DNA of 64,000 bases from Bacteroidales bacterium (GTDB lineage: Bacteria; Bacteroidota; Bacteroidia; Bacteroidales; JAADGE01), in NCBI GenBank assembly GCA_021648725.1, contig JAKISF010000010.1:32823-96822 (forward strand), read 5' to 3'. Below, piece after piece: positions 18,224-27,262 of this stretch (its first letter is position 1; each line of letters starts with the position of its first letter). The notes beneath the pieces were generated by a model. That model had not been told where the DNA came from, searched no databases, and was given only the letters and a program-made list of their open reading frames with translations. A program made the translations under genes and the position numbers.

Positions 18224-21200
18224 ATGAACCTTAAACAAATCTTAATATTAAGTGTAATTTACATTATTTCTGTAAACACTTCTTTTTCACAAGCAAATGC
18301 AGGCGTTGATCAAGAAGTTTGTACCGATGCTACAACACTGGCTGCCGACCCGCCTCTTTCGGGTTATACCGGAGAATGGACTGTAATTAGCGGTGCTTGC
18401 ACTATTAATAATAAAACTTTATACAACACAACAGTAAGCAGTTTACTACAGAACTTTAATGAATTACGTTGGACAATTACAAACGGCACAAACACTTATA
18501 CAGACGAAGTAATAATTACAAACAACTACCCCACGCAAGCATTAACAGCTTCCGATGAAGAAATATGCAATAATTCATATACATTAAATGCAAATATATA
18601 TGGTTCGGGAGAATCAGGCATTTGGACTGTTGAGAGCGGAAGCGGAACTTTATTAACACCCACAATTAATACTTCTGATGTTACAGGGCTTGCATCCGGG
18701 AACAATACTTTCAGATGGACAATAAACAAAGGTATTTGCAGTTCTTTCGATGAAATCATTATTACAAATCATACTGTTACGGCAAACGCAGGTACAAACG
18801 AAACAATTTGCGAAGATTATACAAGTCTTTCGGCAAATAACCCTTCACCCGGTGCAGGAACATGGTCAGTTGTTGCATCAGACGGAAGTCCTGTTTTCGG
18901 AAATATAAATGATTTTAATACTACAATAAGCGGTTTAGGTCCGAATACAAATTCTTTACAGTGGACAGTAACATACGGCATTTGCATCGCATATGACAAT
19001 GTCATTATTACAAGCAATAAACCTACTGTTGCCTTAGCCGGAACATATCAAATAATTTGTGATAACAATACATTCCTTGCCGGAAACAACCCTGTTCAAG
19101 GTACCGGAAAATGGAGCATTGTTTCGGGTACGGCAACTTTTATAGATATAAGCAATTACAACACACAAGTTACCGGAATCAGTAATTTTTCTAATATATA
19201 TAAATGGACAATCAACAAAAACGGATGTATTTCGGAGGATAATGTTGAAATATATTACGATTATTTTGTTGCAGATGCAGGAACAGATGATGTTACATGT
19301 ACTGACAGTTATAACCTGAATGCAAATCCGCCGGCTCCCGGAACAGGAGAATGGAGAGTAACCGGGGGAAACGGTACTTTTGTTGACGCAACCCTTAATA
19401 ATACTGTGGTAAATAACTTACTTGCAGGAGAAAATACTTTTGAATGGAAAATTACACATGGTGCATGCATACAAACTTCTTATGTTATCATTACCAGAAA
19501 TACCGCATCAACAGCCGATGCAGGTTCTGATATTGAAACTTGTAACGGAACAACTACGCTGTCTGCATTAAGTCCTTCGGTCGGAACAGGTTATTGGTCT
19601 CTGATTTCAGGAACAGGAATATTTGTAAATTCTCTGCAAAATAATACCGATGTAACAAATGTAGGGTTAAATTCTAATACATACAGGTGGACAGTTACAA
19701 ATCTCGGGTGCTCAAATTTTGATGACGTAACAGTTACAAACAATTATGTTTATTCCTATGCCGGAGTCGATCAAATTATTTGCGGAACAAATTCTGTTTT
19801 AAGCGGAAACCAACCGCAAACCGGAGAAACCGGAGAATGGTTATTATTAGCGGGGACAAGCATAATTTCAAATCTTACGCTTTATAACTCAGTTGTAAAC
19901 AATTTAAATTCCGGCTTAAATAAATACCGTTGGACAATTACAAAAGGAACTTGCAATGCTTTTGACGAAATTGATATTACAAATAACCAATACATCGCAA
20001 ATGCCGACATAAGCGGACCTTCTGATATATGTAGTGATTCTTCCGCTATTTTAGGAAATTCTCCGCCGACAGGAGGAACAGCTTATTGGACTGTTGAAAC
20101 AGGCACAGGAATAATTGATAATTCTGTTGACCAATCTACCTTTGTAAGAAACTTATCTCTCGGTGCAAACATAATAAGGTGGACAATTGTAAAAGACGGT
20201 TGTTCTGATTTTGATGAAATTACAATAAACAGAAATACTGTTTTTGCCGATGCCGGAGTAGATCAAATAATCTGCGATAATTTTACAAGCTTATCTGCTG
20301 TTCCTGCAGGAAGCGGACTTTCAGGAGTATGGACTGTAGGCGGAGGTTCAGGAAACTTAGCAGACCCGAGCTTAGCAAATACACAAGTAACAGGTTTAAC
20401 ATCAGGTTTAAATACATTTATTTGGACAATTTCCGGAAACGGTTGCTCAGCGGATGACATAGTTGAGATAACAAACAATATGTTTTTCACATCAACAAGT
20501 TCAAATCAAGAAATTTGTGTGTCTTACACTACAATAAGTGCAACGGACCCTTTACCGGGAACAGGATATTGGGAACTTATTTCGGGTTCGGGAGTATTCG
20601 GTAATGTCTCAAATTATAATACAACGGTAAGTAATATTTCAAATAATTCAGTTAATATTTACAGGTGGAATGCAACTTTAAACGGATGCAATGCTTCTGA
20701 CGACATTCAAGTAAAAAATAATTTTGTTCCCGCTGATGCAGGTTCAAATATAACAGTTTGTACAAATTATGCTGTTTTATCGGCAGTAACTCCCGATGCC
20801 GGCACAGGTTTATGGAGTGTGCAATCAGGTGCAGGATTATTTGCAGATGAAAATTCGGCAAGTACATTAGTTACAAGCATTAACTTAAATGAAAATATTT
20901 ATCGTTGGACAGTTACAAATATTGTATGCTCAGATTATAGCGATGTTTCAGTAACAAATAATAATGTTGTATCATCTGCCGGAGGCGACCAAGAATTGTG
21001 TTACGACTACACACAATTATCTGCAGAACAACCGCCGGTAGGAGGAACAGGAAACTGGGAGTTAATTTCAGGATTTGCAAATATTAATAATACAACTTTA
21101 TTTAATACAAATGTAACAAATCTACAAAGCGGAATTTCTGTTTTTAAATGGACAGTATTTAACAACGGATGTTCAAGTGGTGCAGGAGATGAAGTTTCAA

Positions 21201-22450
21201 TAAACAATAAGAGTTTTACCGCTTATGCAGGAGAAGACCAAGCACTTGAACCCTTTGTAACATCAACAAATTTAGCAGCCGTTCTGCCTGAGAATGCTAC
21301 AGGAGAATGGATGCTTGTCGGCGGAGGCGGAACTGTAAGCACAATTTCTGACCCTAGTACGGCGGTTACAAATATGCCTACGGGAATTAATACATTTATG
21401 TGGACAGTAAACAAGAATCTATGCACTTCTTATGACTATGTTGAAATTACGGTAATAAACTTTACGGTAAATGCAGGAATTAACAGAACAATTTGTACTG
21501 ATTCTGTTCAATTAAACGCAGCTGATTATACAGGAGCAACACAAAGCTGGTCTGTAGTTCAAGGAACCGGTAATTTTGATAACCCAAATTTATATAATAC
21601 TTGGGTAAGAAACTGCAGCATGGGAGCAAATATATACCGATGGACAGTTACACAAAGCGGTGCAACAACTTATAATGATATAATTGTAACACAAATATTT
21701 GCCTATGCCGGAGAAGACCAACTTGTATGTACAAACAACATTACGCTTGAAGGAAATATCCCCGGTAACGGTTACTCCGGGTTGTGGTCTGTTGTTTCGG
21801 GAACCGGAAATATTATCTCTCCCACTTTTTATAATACCGAAGTTCAAAATATTGACTTTTTAAATAATATTTTTCAGTGGTCGGTAATTTCACCTGAATG
21901 TATTATAAGTGATTATGTTTATGTATATAATGATATGGTTACTGCTGATGCCGGAACAGATCAAGAAATAGAAACACTTGATACTTATCTTAATGCTGTA
22001 ATGCCTTTCAATACAAATACAGAATTATGGTCAGTTATAAGCGGCTCAGGTACCTTTACAGACGATACCGACCCCGGCACATATGTATCAGGCTTATCGG
22101 AAGGCGAAAATATTTTCAGATGGACTGTTTCTAATGATAATTGTTCAGATTTTGATGATGTTACCGTAAGATATATATATAATAACGGAGGAGGAACATA
22201 TATTAATGATATTAATGATAATTTTAGAATATACCCAAACCCTAATTCCGGTAAATTTAATATAGAAAAAAATGATAATACTGCATTTAATATCGAAATT
22301 TCAGATTTATACGGTAAATTAATTTATTTTGAAGAGAATATTTCAGAAAATAATAAAACAATAAATCTATTAAATGTTCCTGCCGGAATTTATTTCTTAA
22401 AAATTACATCCGGGAAAAGTAAAAGAACCATTAAAATAGTCAAAAGGTAA
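18224..22450 (+). CDS. Giant T9SS surface protein with sixteen ~80-residue repeats
   Basis: A 1408-residue protein from the ATG at 18224, which begins a signal peptide (MNLKQILILSVIYIISVNTSFSQ). From about residue 25 to 1320 I count sixteen degenerate repeats of about 80 residues. Each runs roughly as AG-DQ-IC-nyT-L-a, then GTG-WS-ISG-G-F, then N-T-V-ndL--G-N-yRWTVTN-gCs-fDdv-vtNN. The pattern suggests stacked Ig/PKD-like beta-sandwich domains, most with two cysteines. The last 80 residues are a T9SS type A sorting domain (FRIYPNPNSGKFNIE ... VPAGIYFLKITSGKSKRTIKIVKR). It is likely a surface stalk or adhesin; no catalytic motif is visible. The repeats are diverged at DNA level, so this is an old expansion. 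Confidence 0.88.
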   Translation: MNLKQILILSVIYIISVNTSFSQANAGVDQEVCTDATTLAADPPLSGYTGEWTVISGACTINNKTLYNTTVSSLLQNFNELRWTITNGTNTYTDEVIITNNYPTQALTASDEEICNNSYTLNANIYGSGESGIWTVESGSGTLLTPTINTSDVTGLASGNNTFRWTINKGICSSFDEIIITNHTVTANAGTNETICEDYTSLSANNPSPGAGTWSVVASDGSPVFGNINDFNTTISGLGPNTNSLQWTVTYGICIAYDNVIITSNKPTVALAGTYQIICDNNTFLAGNNPVQGTGKWSIVSGTATFIDISNYNTQVTGISNFSNIYKWTINKNGCISEDNVEIYYDYFVADAGTDDVTCTDSYNLNANPPAPGTGEWRVTGGNGTFVDATLNNTVVNNLLAGENTFEWKITHGACIQTSYVIITRNTASTADAGSDIETCNGTTTLSALSPSVGTGYWSLISGTGIFVNSLQNNTDVTNVGLNSNTYRWTVTNLGCSNFDDVTVTNNYVYSYAGVDQIICGTNSVLSGNQPQTGETGEWLLLAGTSIISNLTLYNSVVNNLNSGLNKYRWTITKGTCNAFDEIDITNNQYIANADISGPSDICSDSSAILGNSPPTGGTAYWTVETGTGIIDNSVDQSTFVRNLSLGANIIRWTIVKDGCSDFDEITINRNTVFADAGVDQIICDNFTSLSAVPAGSGLSGVWTVGGGSGNLADPSLANTQVTGLTSGLNTFIWTISGNGCSADDIVEITNNMFFTSTSSNQEICVSYTTISATDPLPGTGYWELISGSGVFGNVSNYNTTVSNISNNSVNIYRWNATLNGCNASDDIQVKNNFVPADAGSNITVCTNYAVLSAVTPDAGTGLWSVQSGAGLFADENSASTLVTSINLNENIYRWTVTNIVCSDYSDVSVTNNNVVSSAGGDQELCYDYTQLSAEQPPVGGTGNWELISGFANINNTTLFNTNVTNLQSGISVFKWTVFNNGCSSGAGDEVSINNKSFTAYAGEDQALEPFVTSTNLAAVLPENATGEWMLVGGGGTVSTISDPSTAVTNMPTGINTFMWTVNKNLCTSYDYVEITVINFTVNAGINRTICTDSVQLNAADYTGATQSWSVVQGTGNFDNPNLYNTWVRNCSMGANIYRWTVTQSGATTYNDIIVTQIFAYAGEDQLVCTNNITLEGNIPGNGYSGLWSVVSGTGNIISPTFYNTEVQNIDFLNNIFQWSVISPECIISDYVYVYNDMVTADAGTDQEIETLDTYLNAVMPFNTNTELWSVISGSGTFTDDTDPGTYVSGLSEGENIFRWTVSNDNCSDFDDVTVRYIYNNGGGTYINDINDNFRIYPNPNSGKFNIEKNDNTAFNIEISDLYGKLIYFEENISENNKTINLLNVPAGIYFLKITSGKSKRTIKIVKR

Positions 22451-22618
22451 GATGAACAATACAAAAAGTATATAATAGCAAACATTTACAACTAAAAAAT
22501 AAATTTTTAACTTTTATTAAGATTTATAATTAGTATTTAACAATAAAATAACATAAATTTGTAGTAATTAAAATTAAGTTTTCATAGTTTTAAGGTTTAG
22601 GTTAATAAAGAAGGTTGG

Positions 22619-22646
22619 AAAAAGCACTCACTCGGGTGCTTTTTTC
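22619..22646 (+). terminator. Rho-independent terminator
   Basis: AAAAAGCAC / GTGCTTTTT forms a 9-bp stem around an 8-base loop, ending in a T run. It lies between the large repeat protein and the HAD hydrolase gene. The rest of 22451-22676 is AT-rich and shows only a possible -7 element, TAAATTTG, at 22554. Confidence 0.75.
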
Positions 22647-22676
22647 TTTATTATTCTAATTTAATTAGTTTTAATT

Positions 22677-23099
22677 ATGGTTATTGCAGTAGATTTTGAC
22701 GGAACAATTGTTGAGCATAAATATCCTAAAATAGGGAAAGTAAAACTTTTTGCATTTGAAACTTTAAAACAACTTCAAAAACAAGGTCATAATTTAATTT
22801 TGTGGACATACAGAGCCGGTAAAGAATTAGAAGATGCTGTTTTATTTTGCAAAGATAACGGAATTGAATTTTATGCAGTTAATTCAAACTACCCGGAAGA
22901 ACAATTTGATGAAAAAAAAATAAGCAGAAAAATTTATGCCGATATTTATATTGACGATCGAAATATAGGCGGCTTTTTAGGTTGGAGTAAAATTTGGGAA
23001 TTAATATCCGATTCACAAGAAAAAATATCAACAGCAGAAAAAGAAATCAACAAAACTGATTTTTCACAAAAGTTTAAGTCTATATTCAGGAAAAAATAG
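22677..23099 (+). CDS. Small HAD-superfamily hydrolase (BT0820-like)
   Basis: A 140-residue protein starting VIAVDFDGTIVEHKYPKIG, the HAD motif I with the nucleophile Asp followed by the acid/base Asp. LILWTYRAGKELEDAV supplies motif II (Thr), the lysine region lies around EKKISRKIYADIYIDDRN, and IYIDDRNIGGF is the acidic motif IV. The compact size without a large cap domain matches the BT0820-type subgroup of Bacteroidota. It is predicted to be a phosphatase of unknown substrate. The start follows the terminator by about 30 bases. It converges with the thioredoxin-domain gene, whose stop is directly adjacent. Confidence 0.85.
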   Translation: MVIAVDFDGTIVEHKYPKIGKVKLFAFETLKQLQKQGHNLILWTYRAGKELEDAVLFCKDNGIEFYAVNSNYPEEQFDEKKISRKIYADIYIDDRNIGGFLGWSKIWELISDSQEKISTAEKEINKTDFSQKFKSIFRKK

Positions 23100-24149
23100 T
23101 TATTTCTTAATTTTACCGGTAAATGTTTTAAGGAAATCTGCAAATTTTTGTGTTAAATATTTTTCATCTTTAATGTAAGTTAAAATAGGTTCTAATTGCG
23201 AGGCAGATAAAAATCCGTGAACTTCGTTAATTTTTTGTTTCTTACTGTTAATAAAAACAAAAGCCGGAAACTTAAAATTTTGGTTTAATAATGAATATGT
23301 TAACTTATGAGGTTTCCCTTGTCCGTTTCCCGAAAGTTCCTGCCCGAATAAAACAACCTTTTCCTGAGAAGCGGCATCAAAATTTACAAAATAAAAATTA
23401 TTATTTAATAAATCTGCAATTACGGGGTTTCTAAAAACTAAACCTGTTTCAATTTTACAAGATTGACACCAATTTGTGTACATATATATCAAAACGGGCT
23501 TATTATTCTTCAAACATAACTCTGATGCTTCTTTTAAGGAATACCGGTTTACAACTCCGCTTGTATCAAGAACTTTATTTTTGTTCTCTTTTAATTCTTC
23601 CTCATAATTTTTCGGATAATTATGTTGATAAAGATTTTTCCATTCATCATAAACCAATGTTTTATTAATATCTTCATTAAAATAAACTAATAAAGGCTCA
23701 ATCTCTCTCACTTTCATATAACCGGGTATTTGATACATTTTTCTTTGCTTATCAACATAAACTATTGTAGGAAAAGAATAACGCCCTTTTAAAATAAAAT
23801 CAGCAAAATCATGCTTCGGCTTTGCTCCTGTTCCTTTATTTGTATATACTTTGCCTTGGTATTTAATTGTGTCATAACCTTCGGCATCAAACCTTACCGG
23901 GTAAAAATTATTGTTGATATATGCAGCTATTCCTTTATTTGCAAAAGTTGTCTTCATCATTTGTTTGCACCAACCGCACCATTCGGTATAAACATCTATC
24001 AACATTGGTTTAGGAAAAACATCGAACAAACTGTCTGCCTGCTCAACCGTGTACCATTTTATCGGAGACGGTTCAACCGTAACCTGAGAAGATGACACCT
24101 TTAATAAAAAGAATAATAATATTGATAAGGTATAATTTCTTAATTTCAT
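23100..24149 (-). CDS. Exported protein with two thioredoxin-like domains
   Basis: A 349-residue protein with a signal peptide (MKLRNYTLSILLFFLLKVSSSQ). The first thioredoxin-like domain (about 30-155) has VYTEWCGWCKQMMKTTF and the second (about 195-345) YMYTNWCQSCKIETGLVF. Both therefore carry CxxC redox centres (CGWC, CQSC) and the same DUF255/thioredoxin_7-like sequence around them. The repeat of NNNFYPVRFDAE and NNNFYFVNFDAA shows an internal duplication. It is probably a periplasmic thiol-disulfide reductase or reductant carrier. It could supply electrons to envelope enzymes such as the MsrB-MsrA lipoprotein, but no operon link exists. Confidence 0.85.
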   Translation of the reverse strand: MKLRNYTLSILLFFLLKVSSSQVTVEPSPIKWYTVEQADSLFDVFPKPMLIDVYTEWCGWCKQMMKTTFANKGIAAYINNNFYPVRFDAEGYDTIKYQGKVYTNKGTGAKPKHDFADFILKGRYSFPTIVYVDKQRKMYQIPGYMKVREIEPLLVYFNEDINKTLVYDEWKNLYQHNYPKNYEEELKENKNKVLDTSGVVNRYSLKEASELCLKNNKPVLIYMYTNWCQSCKIETGLVFRNPVIADLLNNNFYFVNFDAASQEKVVLFGQELSGNGQGKPHKLTYSLLNQNFKFPAFVFINSKKQKINEVHGFLSASQLEPILTYIKDEKYLTQKFADFLKTFTGKIKK

Positions 24150-24219
24150 AAATTCAGATAATTTTGTGCAACTTTTAAAGATTAACGAACAAGATTAATA
24201 AAAATTTTACAAAAAAAGA

Positions 24220-25908
24220 ATGAAATATTCATTTGTATTAATATTCTCTGTATTAACTTTTACACTACTTTCGCAAAGTTACGATAAAAATTATTTTGAT
24301 TCTCCTGTTCATATTTCTATAAGATTAGTAGGAAATTTTGGAGAAATAAGACCAAATCATTTTCATTCGGGAATTGACATTAAAGTTCCTTATTCAGGTG
24401 TCAAACTTTATGCTCCTGCCGACGGTTATGTTTCCCGAATAAGAAAGTCTCCCGGAGGATACGGGAATGCACTTTACATCACACATCCTAACGGTTTAAT
24501 GACTGTTTACGGGCATTTACAAAAATTCAATAAAAGATTTGAGCAATATGCAGACAGTATTCAATATGCAGAAAATAAATTTGAATTTACAAAATATCCC
24601 GACTCAACAGAATTAAAAGTAAAAAAAGGAGAAACTATAGGTTATGCCGGAAATACAGGAAGATCATACGGTCCGCATCTGCATTTCGAAATCAGAGATG
24701 CCGAAAAAGATATACCGATAAACCCGTGTTATTTTAATTTTGACATAAAAGATAATATTAAGCCGAAAATTTTCAGCCTTGCAGCATATGCGATTGACGA
24801 AAACGGAAAAATTAATAATTCCTATAAAAAACAAAAGTTTAAAGTTTACAAAAAAGGAAATACATATTACATAAACAAAATAATTAAATACACCGGAAGA
24901 ATAGGTTTTGCAATAAGAGCAAATGATTATCTGAATTCCGTAAAAAATTCTCAAGGAATTTATTCAGTAAAACTATTTTACGATAACGAATTAATATATT
25001 CTCATAAATTAGACAGAATAAGTTTTGAAGAATCAAGATACATAAACAGTTTCATTGATTTTGAAGAAAGACAAACAACTAATTTGAAATTTCAAAAATG
25101 CTTTATAGAACCCGGAAATAAATTAAGTGTTTATAATTTTAATCTAAATTCAGGAATAATTAATGATCCTGACAAAAAGTTACACAAAGTTCGCATAGAA
25201 GCTGCTGATATTTACGGAAATACATCAATATTATATTTCAAAATATCAGGCACAAAAGCTTCAGGAACAGTTAAAAATGATAAATTATTAAAATATAATG
25301 AAGATAATTTTATTGAAGAAAAAGATTTCAGAGCATATTTAAAAAAAGGAAGTTTATACACGAATATTGAACAAAATTATAAAGTTATTCCAAACACAAG
25401 TCAATTTTATTCAGACATACACAAACTTAACTCATATAAAATTCCCTTGCACGAAAAGATGTATGTTGCAATAAGATCGAATAAATTACCTAAAAAATTG
25501 CTGGGAAAAGCGTTTATCGTATTAATTAATAAAAACGGAAATAAAAAATATTTGGGAGGAACATACATTAATAACTTTTTTGTAGCAGAAAGTAAAGCAT
25601 TCGGTAAATTTGCAATAGCAGTTGATAATACTCCGCCCGAAATAATAGAAGAAAACTTTAATTCTGAAAAAGATTTCAGTAAAATGAAGAAAATTTCATT
25701 TAAAATCAAAGATAATATGTCAGGAATTGAAAAATATTATGCAACAATTGATAAAAAAAATATTATATTCGCTTACGATAAAAAAAATAACAGGATAAGT
25801 TATACTTTTGATAATCATATAGATTACAAAAAAAATCATAAACTTATTATAACACTTTATGATAAAAAAAATAACAAAACTGTTTACGAAACAATTTTTT
25901 TTAAGTAG
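24220..25908 (+). CDS. M23-family (LytM) metallopeptidase with long C-terminal region
   Basis: A 562-residue exported protein (signal peptide 1-19, ending LLSQS). The LytM/M23 core lies at about 30-165: HFHSGIDIKVPYSG supplies HxxxD, then PADGYVSRIRKSPGGYGNALYITHPNG, YGHLQKFN, and GRSYGPHLHFEIRD supplies HxH. All zinc ligands are present, so it is probably an active peptidoglycan endopeptidase. An insertion between YGHL and GETIGYAG is longer than usual. The 390 residues after the catalytic domain are beta-rich, with no family recognised, and include an AVDNTPPEI segment typical of Ig-like modules. It is divergent from the thioredoxin-domain gene. Confidence 0.88.
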   Translation: MKYSFVLIFSVLTFTLLSQSYDKNYFDSPVHISIRLVGNFGEIRPNHFHSGIDIKVPYSGVKLYAPADGYVSRIRKSPGGYGNALYITHPNGLMTVYGHLQKFNKRFEQYADSIQYAENKFEFTKYPDSTELKVKKGETIGYAGNTGRSYGPHLHFEIRDAEKDIPINPCYFNFDIKDNIKPKIFSLAAYAIDENGKINNSYKKQKFKVYKKGNTYYINKIIKYTGRIGFAIRANDYLNSVKNSQGIYSVKLFYDNELIYSHKLDRISFEESRYINSFIDFEERQTTNLKFQKCFIEPGNKLSVYNFNLNSGIINDPDKKLHKVRIEAADIYGNTSILYFKISGTKASGTVKNDKLLKYNEDNFIEEKDFRAYLKKGSLYTNIEQNYKVIPNTSQFYSDIHKLNSYKIPLHEKMYVAIRSNKLPKKLLGKAFIVLINKNGNKKYLGGTYINNFFVAESKAFGKFAIAVDNTPPEIIEENFNSEKDFSKMKKISFKIKDNMSGIEKYYATIDKKNIIFAYDKKNNRISYTFDNHIDYKKNHKLIITLYDKKNNKTVYETIFFK

Positions 25909-25945
25909 ATTGCAAATTATATTAAACCTAAAATAAACATTTTTT

Positions 25946-26833
25946 ATGAAAGTTCTGATTGTAGAAGATGACAGTGCATCAAGATTTTTTTTAGAAAGCT
26001 TATTGGAAAGTAACAATTATGAATTTCGTTCGGCTGCAAACGGTATCGAAGGCTTAAATATTTTTGAAGAATACCGACCTGATATTGTTCTGTCTGATAT
26101 TCAAATGCCTATAATGGACGGCTTAGAGTTGTTAGAAGCCATAAGAGATAAAAAATCTGACACCATCGTAATAATGGTTACCGCATTCGGAACTGAAAAC
26201 TACGCAATTCAAGCACTTCACCTCGGTGCAAACAATTACTTGAAAAAACCTGTATCAGGACAAGAATTACTGAGGTTACTAAAAAAATATCAAGCAATAC
26301 TTACAAGTAAATACTCGCCGGATGCATTACCGGGAAGACTTGTCAGCAGAAATTTTATTTTAGAATTTAATACTGAATTCAATAAAATACCAAAAATTGT
26401 TGATAAAGTTATAGTTGAATCTGCAATTGATATTGATGATAATGAAAAGGTTAATATTGAACTAGGCTTAGTTGAACTAATTACAAATGCAATTGAACAC
26501 GGCAATTTAAATATAGATTATTTTGAAAAACAAAAAGCTCTTGATGAAGGAACATTAGGCGAATTATATGATGAAAGAATGACCAGCCCGGTTTATAAAC
26601 ACCGAATTATTACTATTAAATTTTTTGCCGATAATGAGAAATACCAATGGACTATTATTGATGAAGGAGATGGTTTTGATTGGAAATTGCTCCCCGATCC
26701 TACTGATGAAGCACATATTCTTGAATTAAACGGAAGAGGTGTTTTTATTTCACGGTTTTTATTTGACGAAGTTGAATATCTCGGCAAAGGAAATGCTGTT
26801 ATTGCTACAAAATTTTTAAAAAGCTGTTCATAA
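25946..26833 (+). CDS. Response regulator fused to an anti-sigma-type ATPase domain
   Basis: A 295-residue protein. Residues 1-118 are a receiver domain: EDD near the N-terminus, phospho-acceptor Asp in PDIVLSDIQMPIMDG (about residue 51), the conserved Thr in MVTAFG and Lys in YLKKPVSG. Residues about 150-290 form a HATPase_c_2 (RsbW/SpoIIAB-like) domain with the N box GLVELITNAIEHGNLN, the G1 box IIDEGDGFDW and the G2 box NGRGVFISRFLFDEV. No DNA-binding domain is present. Output is likely through protein binding or phosphorylation in a partner-switching cascade, but no anti-sigma antagonist, phosphatase or sigma gene lies next to it. The partner histidine kinase is also not in the window. 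Confidence 0.88.
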   Translation: MKVLIVEDDSASRFFLESLLESNNYEFRSAANGIEGLNIFEEYRPDIVLSDIQMPIMDGLELLEAIRDKKSDTIVIMVTAFGTENYAIQALHLGANNYLKKPVSGQELLRLLKKYQAILTSKYSPDALPGRLVSRNFILEFNTEFNKIPKIVDKVIVESAIDIDDNEKVNIELGLVELITNAIEHGNLNIDYFEKQKALDEGTLGELYDERMTSPVYKHRIITIKFFADNEKYQWTIIDEGDGFDWKLLPDPTDEAHILELNGRGVFISRFLFDEVEYLGKGNAVIATKFLKSCS

Positions 26834-26974
26834 TTATTTTTTACAGCAACTCTTTTTTGAATTCCCCAAATACTCTTTGTTAAAAAATGTTAAATATTTG
26901 ACAATAAGAAATATTCATTATTATTCTTCGTTATAACATTGAAATCAGAATATTTACTAAATTATTAATTGCGT

Positions 26975-27163
26975 ATGAAAAAACCTTATACTTTTATTTC
27001 TTATTCTGTATTAATAATAAATAAATCAGTTGTTAAATCTGTATTTGTAAAAAACAAAAAAGTTAAAAACATATACAGAAGAATCTCACAAGCATTAAGT
27101 TCTTTTAAGCTGTGTCCGAGAGATGAAGTTGTTAACAAAATACTGAAATATGCTGATTTATAG
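26975..27163 (+). CDS. Small basic protein, 62 residues, unknown function
   Basis: An ATG at 26975 opens a 62-residue basic protein (MKKPYTFISYSVLIINKSVV... to KILKYADL) with no signal peptide of normal composition and no recognised domain. The middle is rich in Lys and Arg (VKNKKVKNIYRR). Support for it being real is its own upstream gap of about 140 bases, a downstream terminator only 23 bases after the stop, and a coding-like composition. A role as a small nucleic-acid-binding protein fits the charge but is a guess. The 26834-26968 stretch before it is AT-rich with no other feature. Confidence 0.5.
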   Translation: MKKPYTFISYSVLIINKSVVKSVFVKNKKVKNIYRRISQALSSFKLCPRDEVVNKILKYADL

Positions 27164-27185
27164 CACTTAATACAGTCAATAATTT

Positions 27186-27208
27186 AACCGCCTTTCGGCG
27201 GTTTTTTT
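27186..27208 (+). terminator. Rho-independent terminator
   Basis: AACCGCC-TTTC-GGCGGTT (7-bp GC-rich stem, 4-base loop) is followed by a T run. It ends the small-protein gene just before the promoter of the GH3 gene. Confidence 0.9.
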
Positions 27209-27221
27209 ATATCGCAATATG

Positions 27222-27229
27222 TAACTTTG
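27222..27229 (+). promoter_or_regulatory. Putative -7 element (TAACTTTG) for the GH3/beta-lactamase gene
   Basis: TAACTTTG matches TAnnTTTG, lying after the terminator and 33 bases upstream of the ATG at 27263. No clear -33 TTTG is seen. Confidence 0.45.
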
Positions 27230-27262
27230 CATATTTACTTATAAATTATTTTGAAAAAACTA

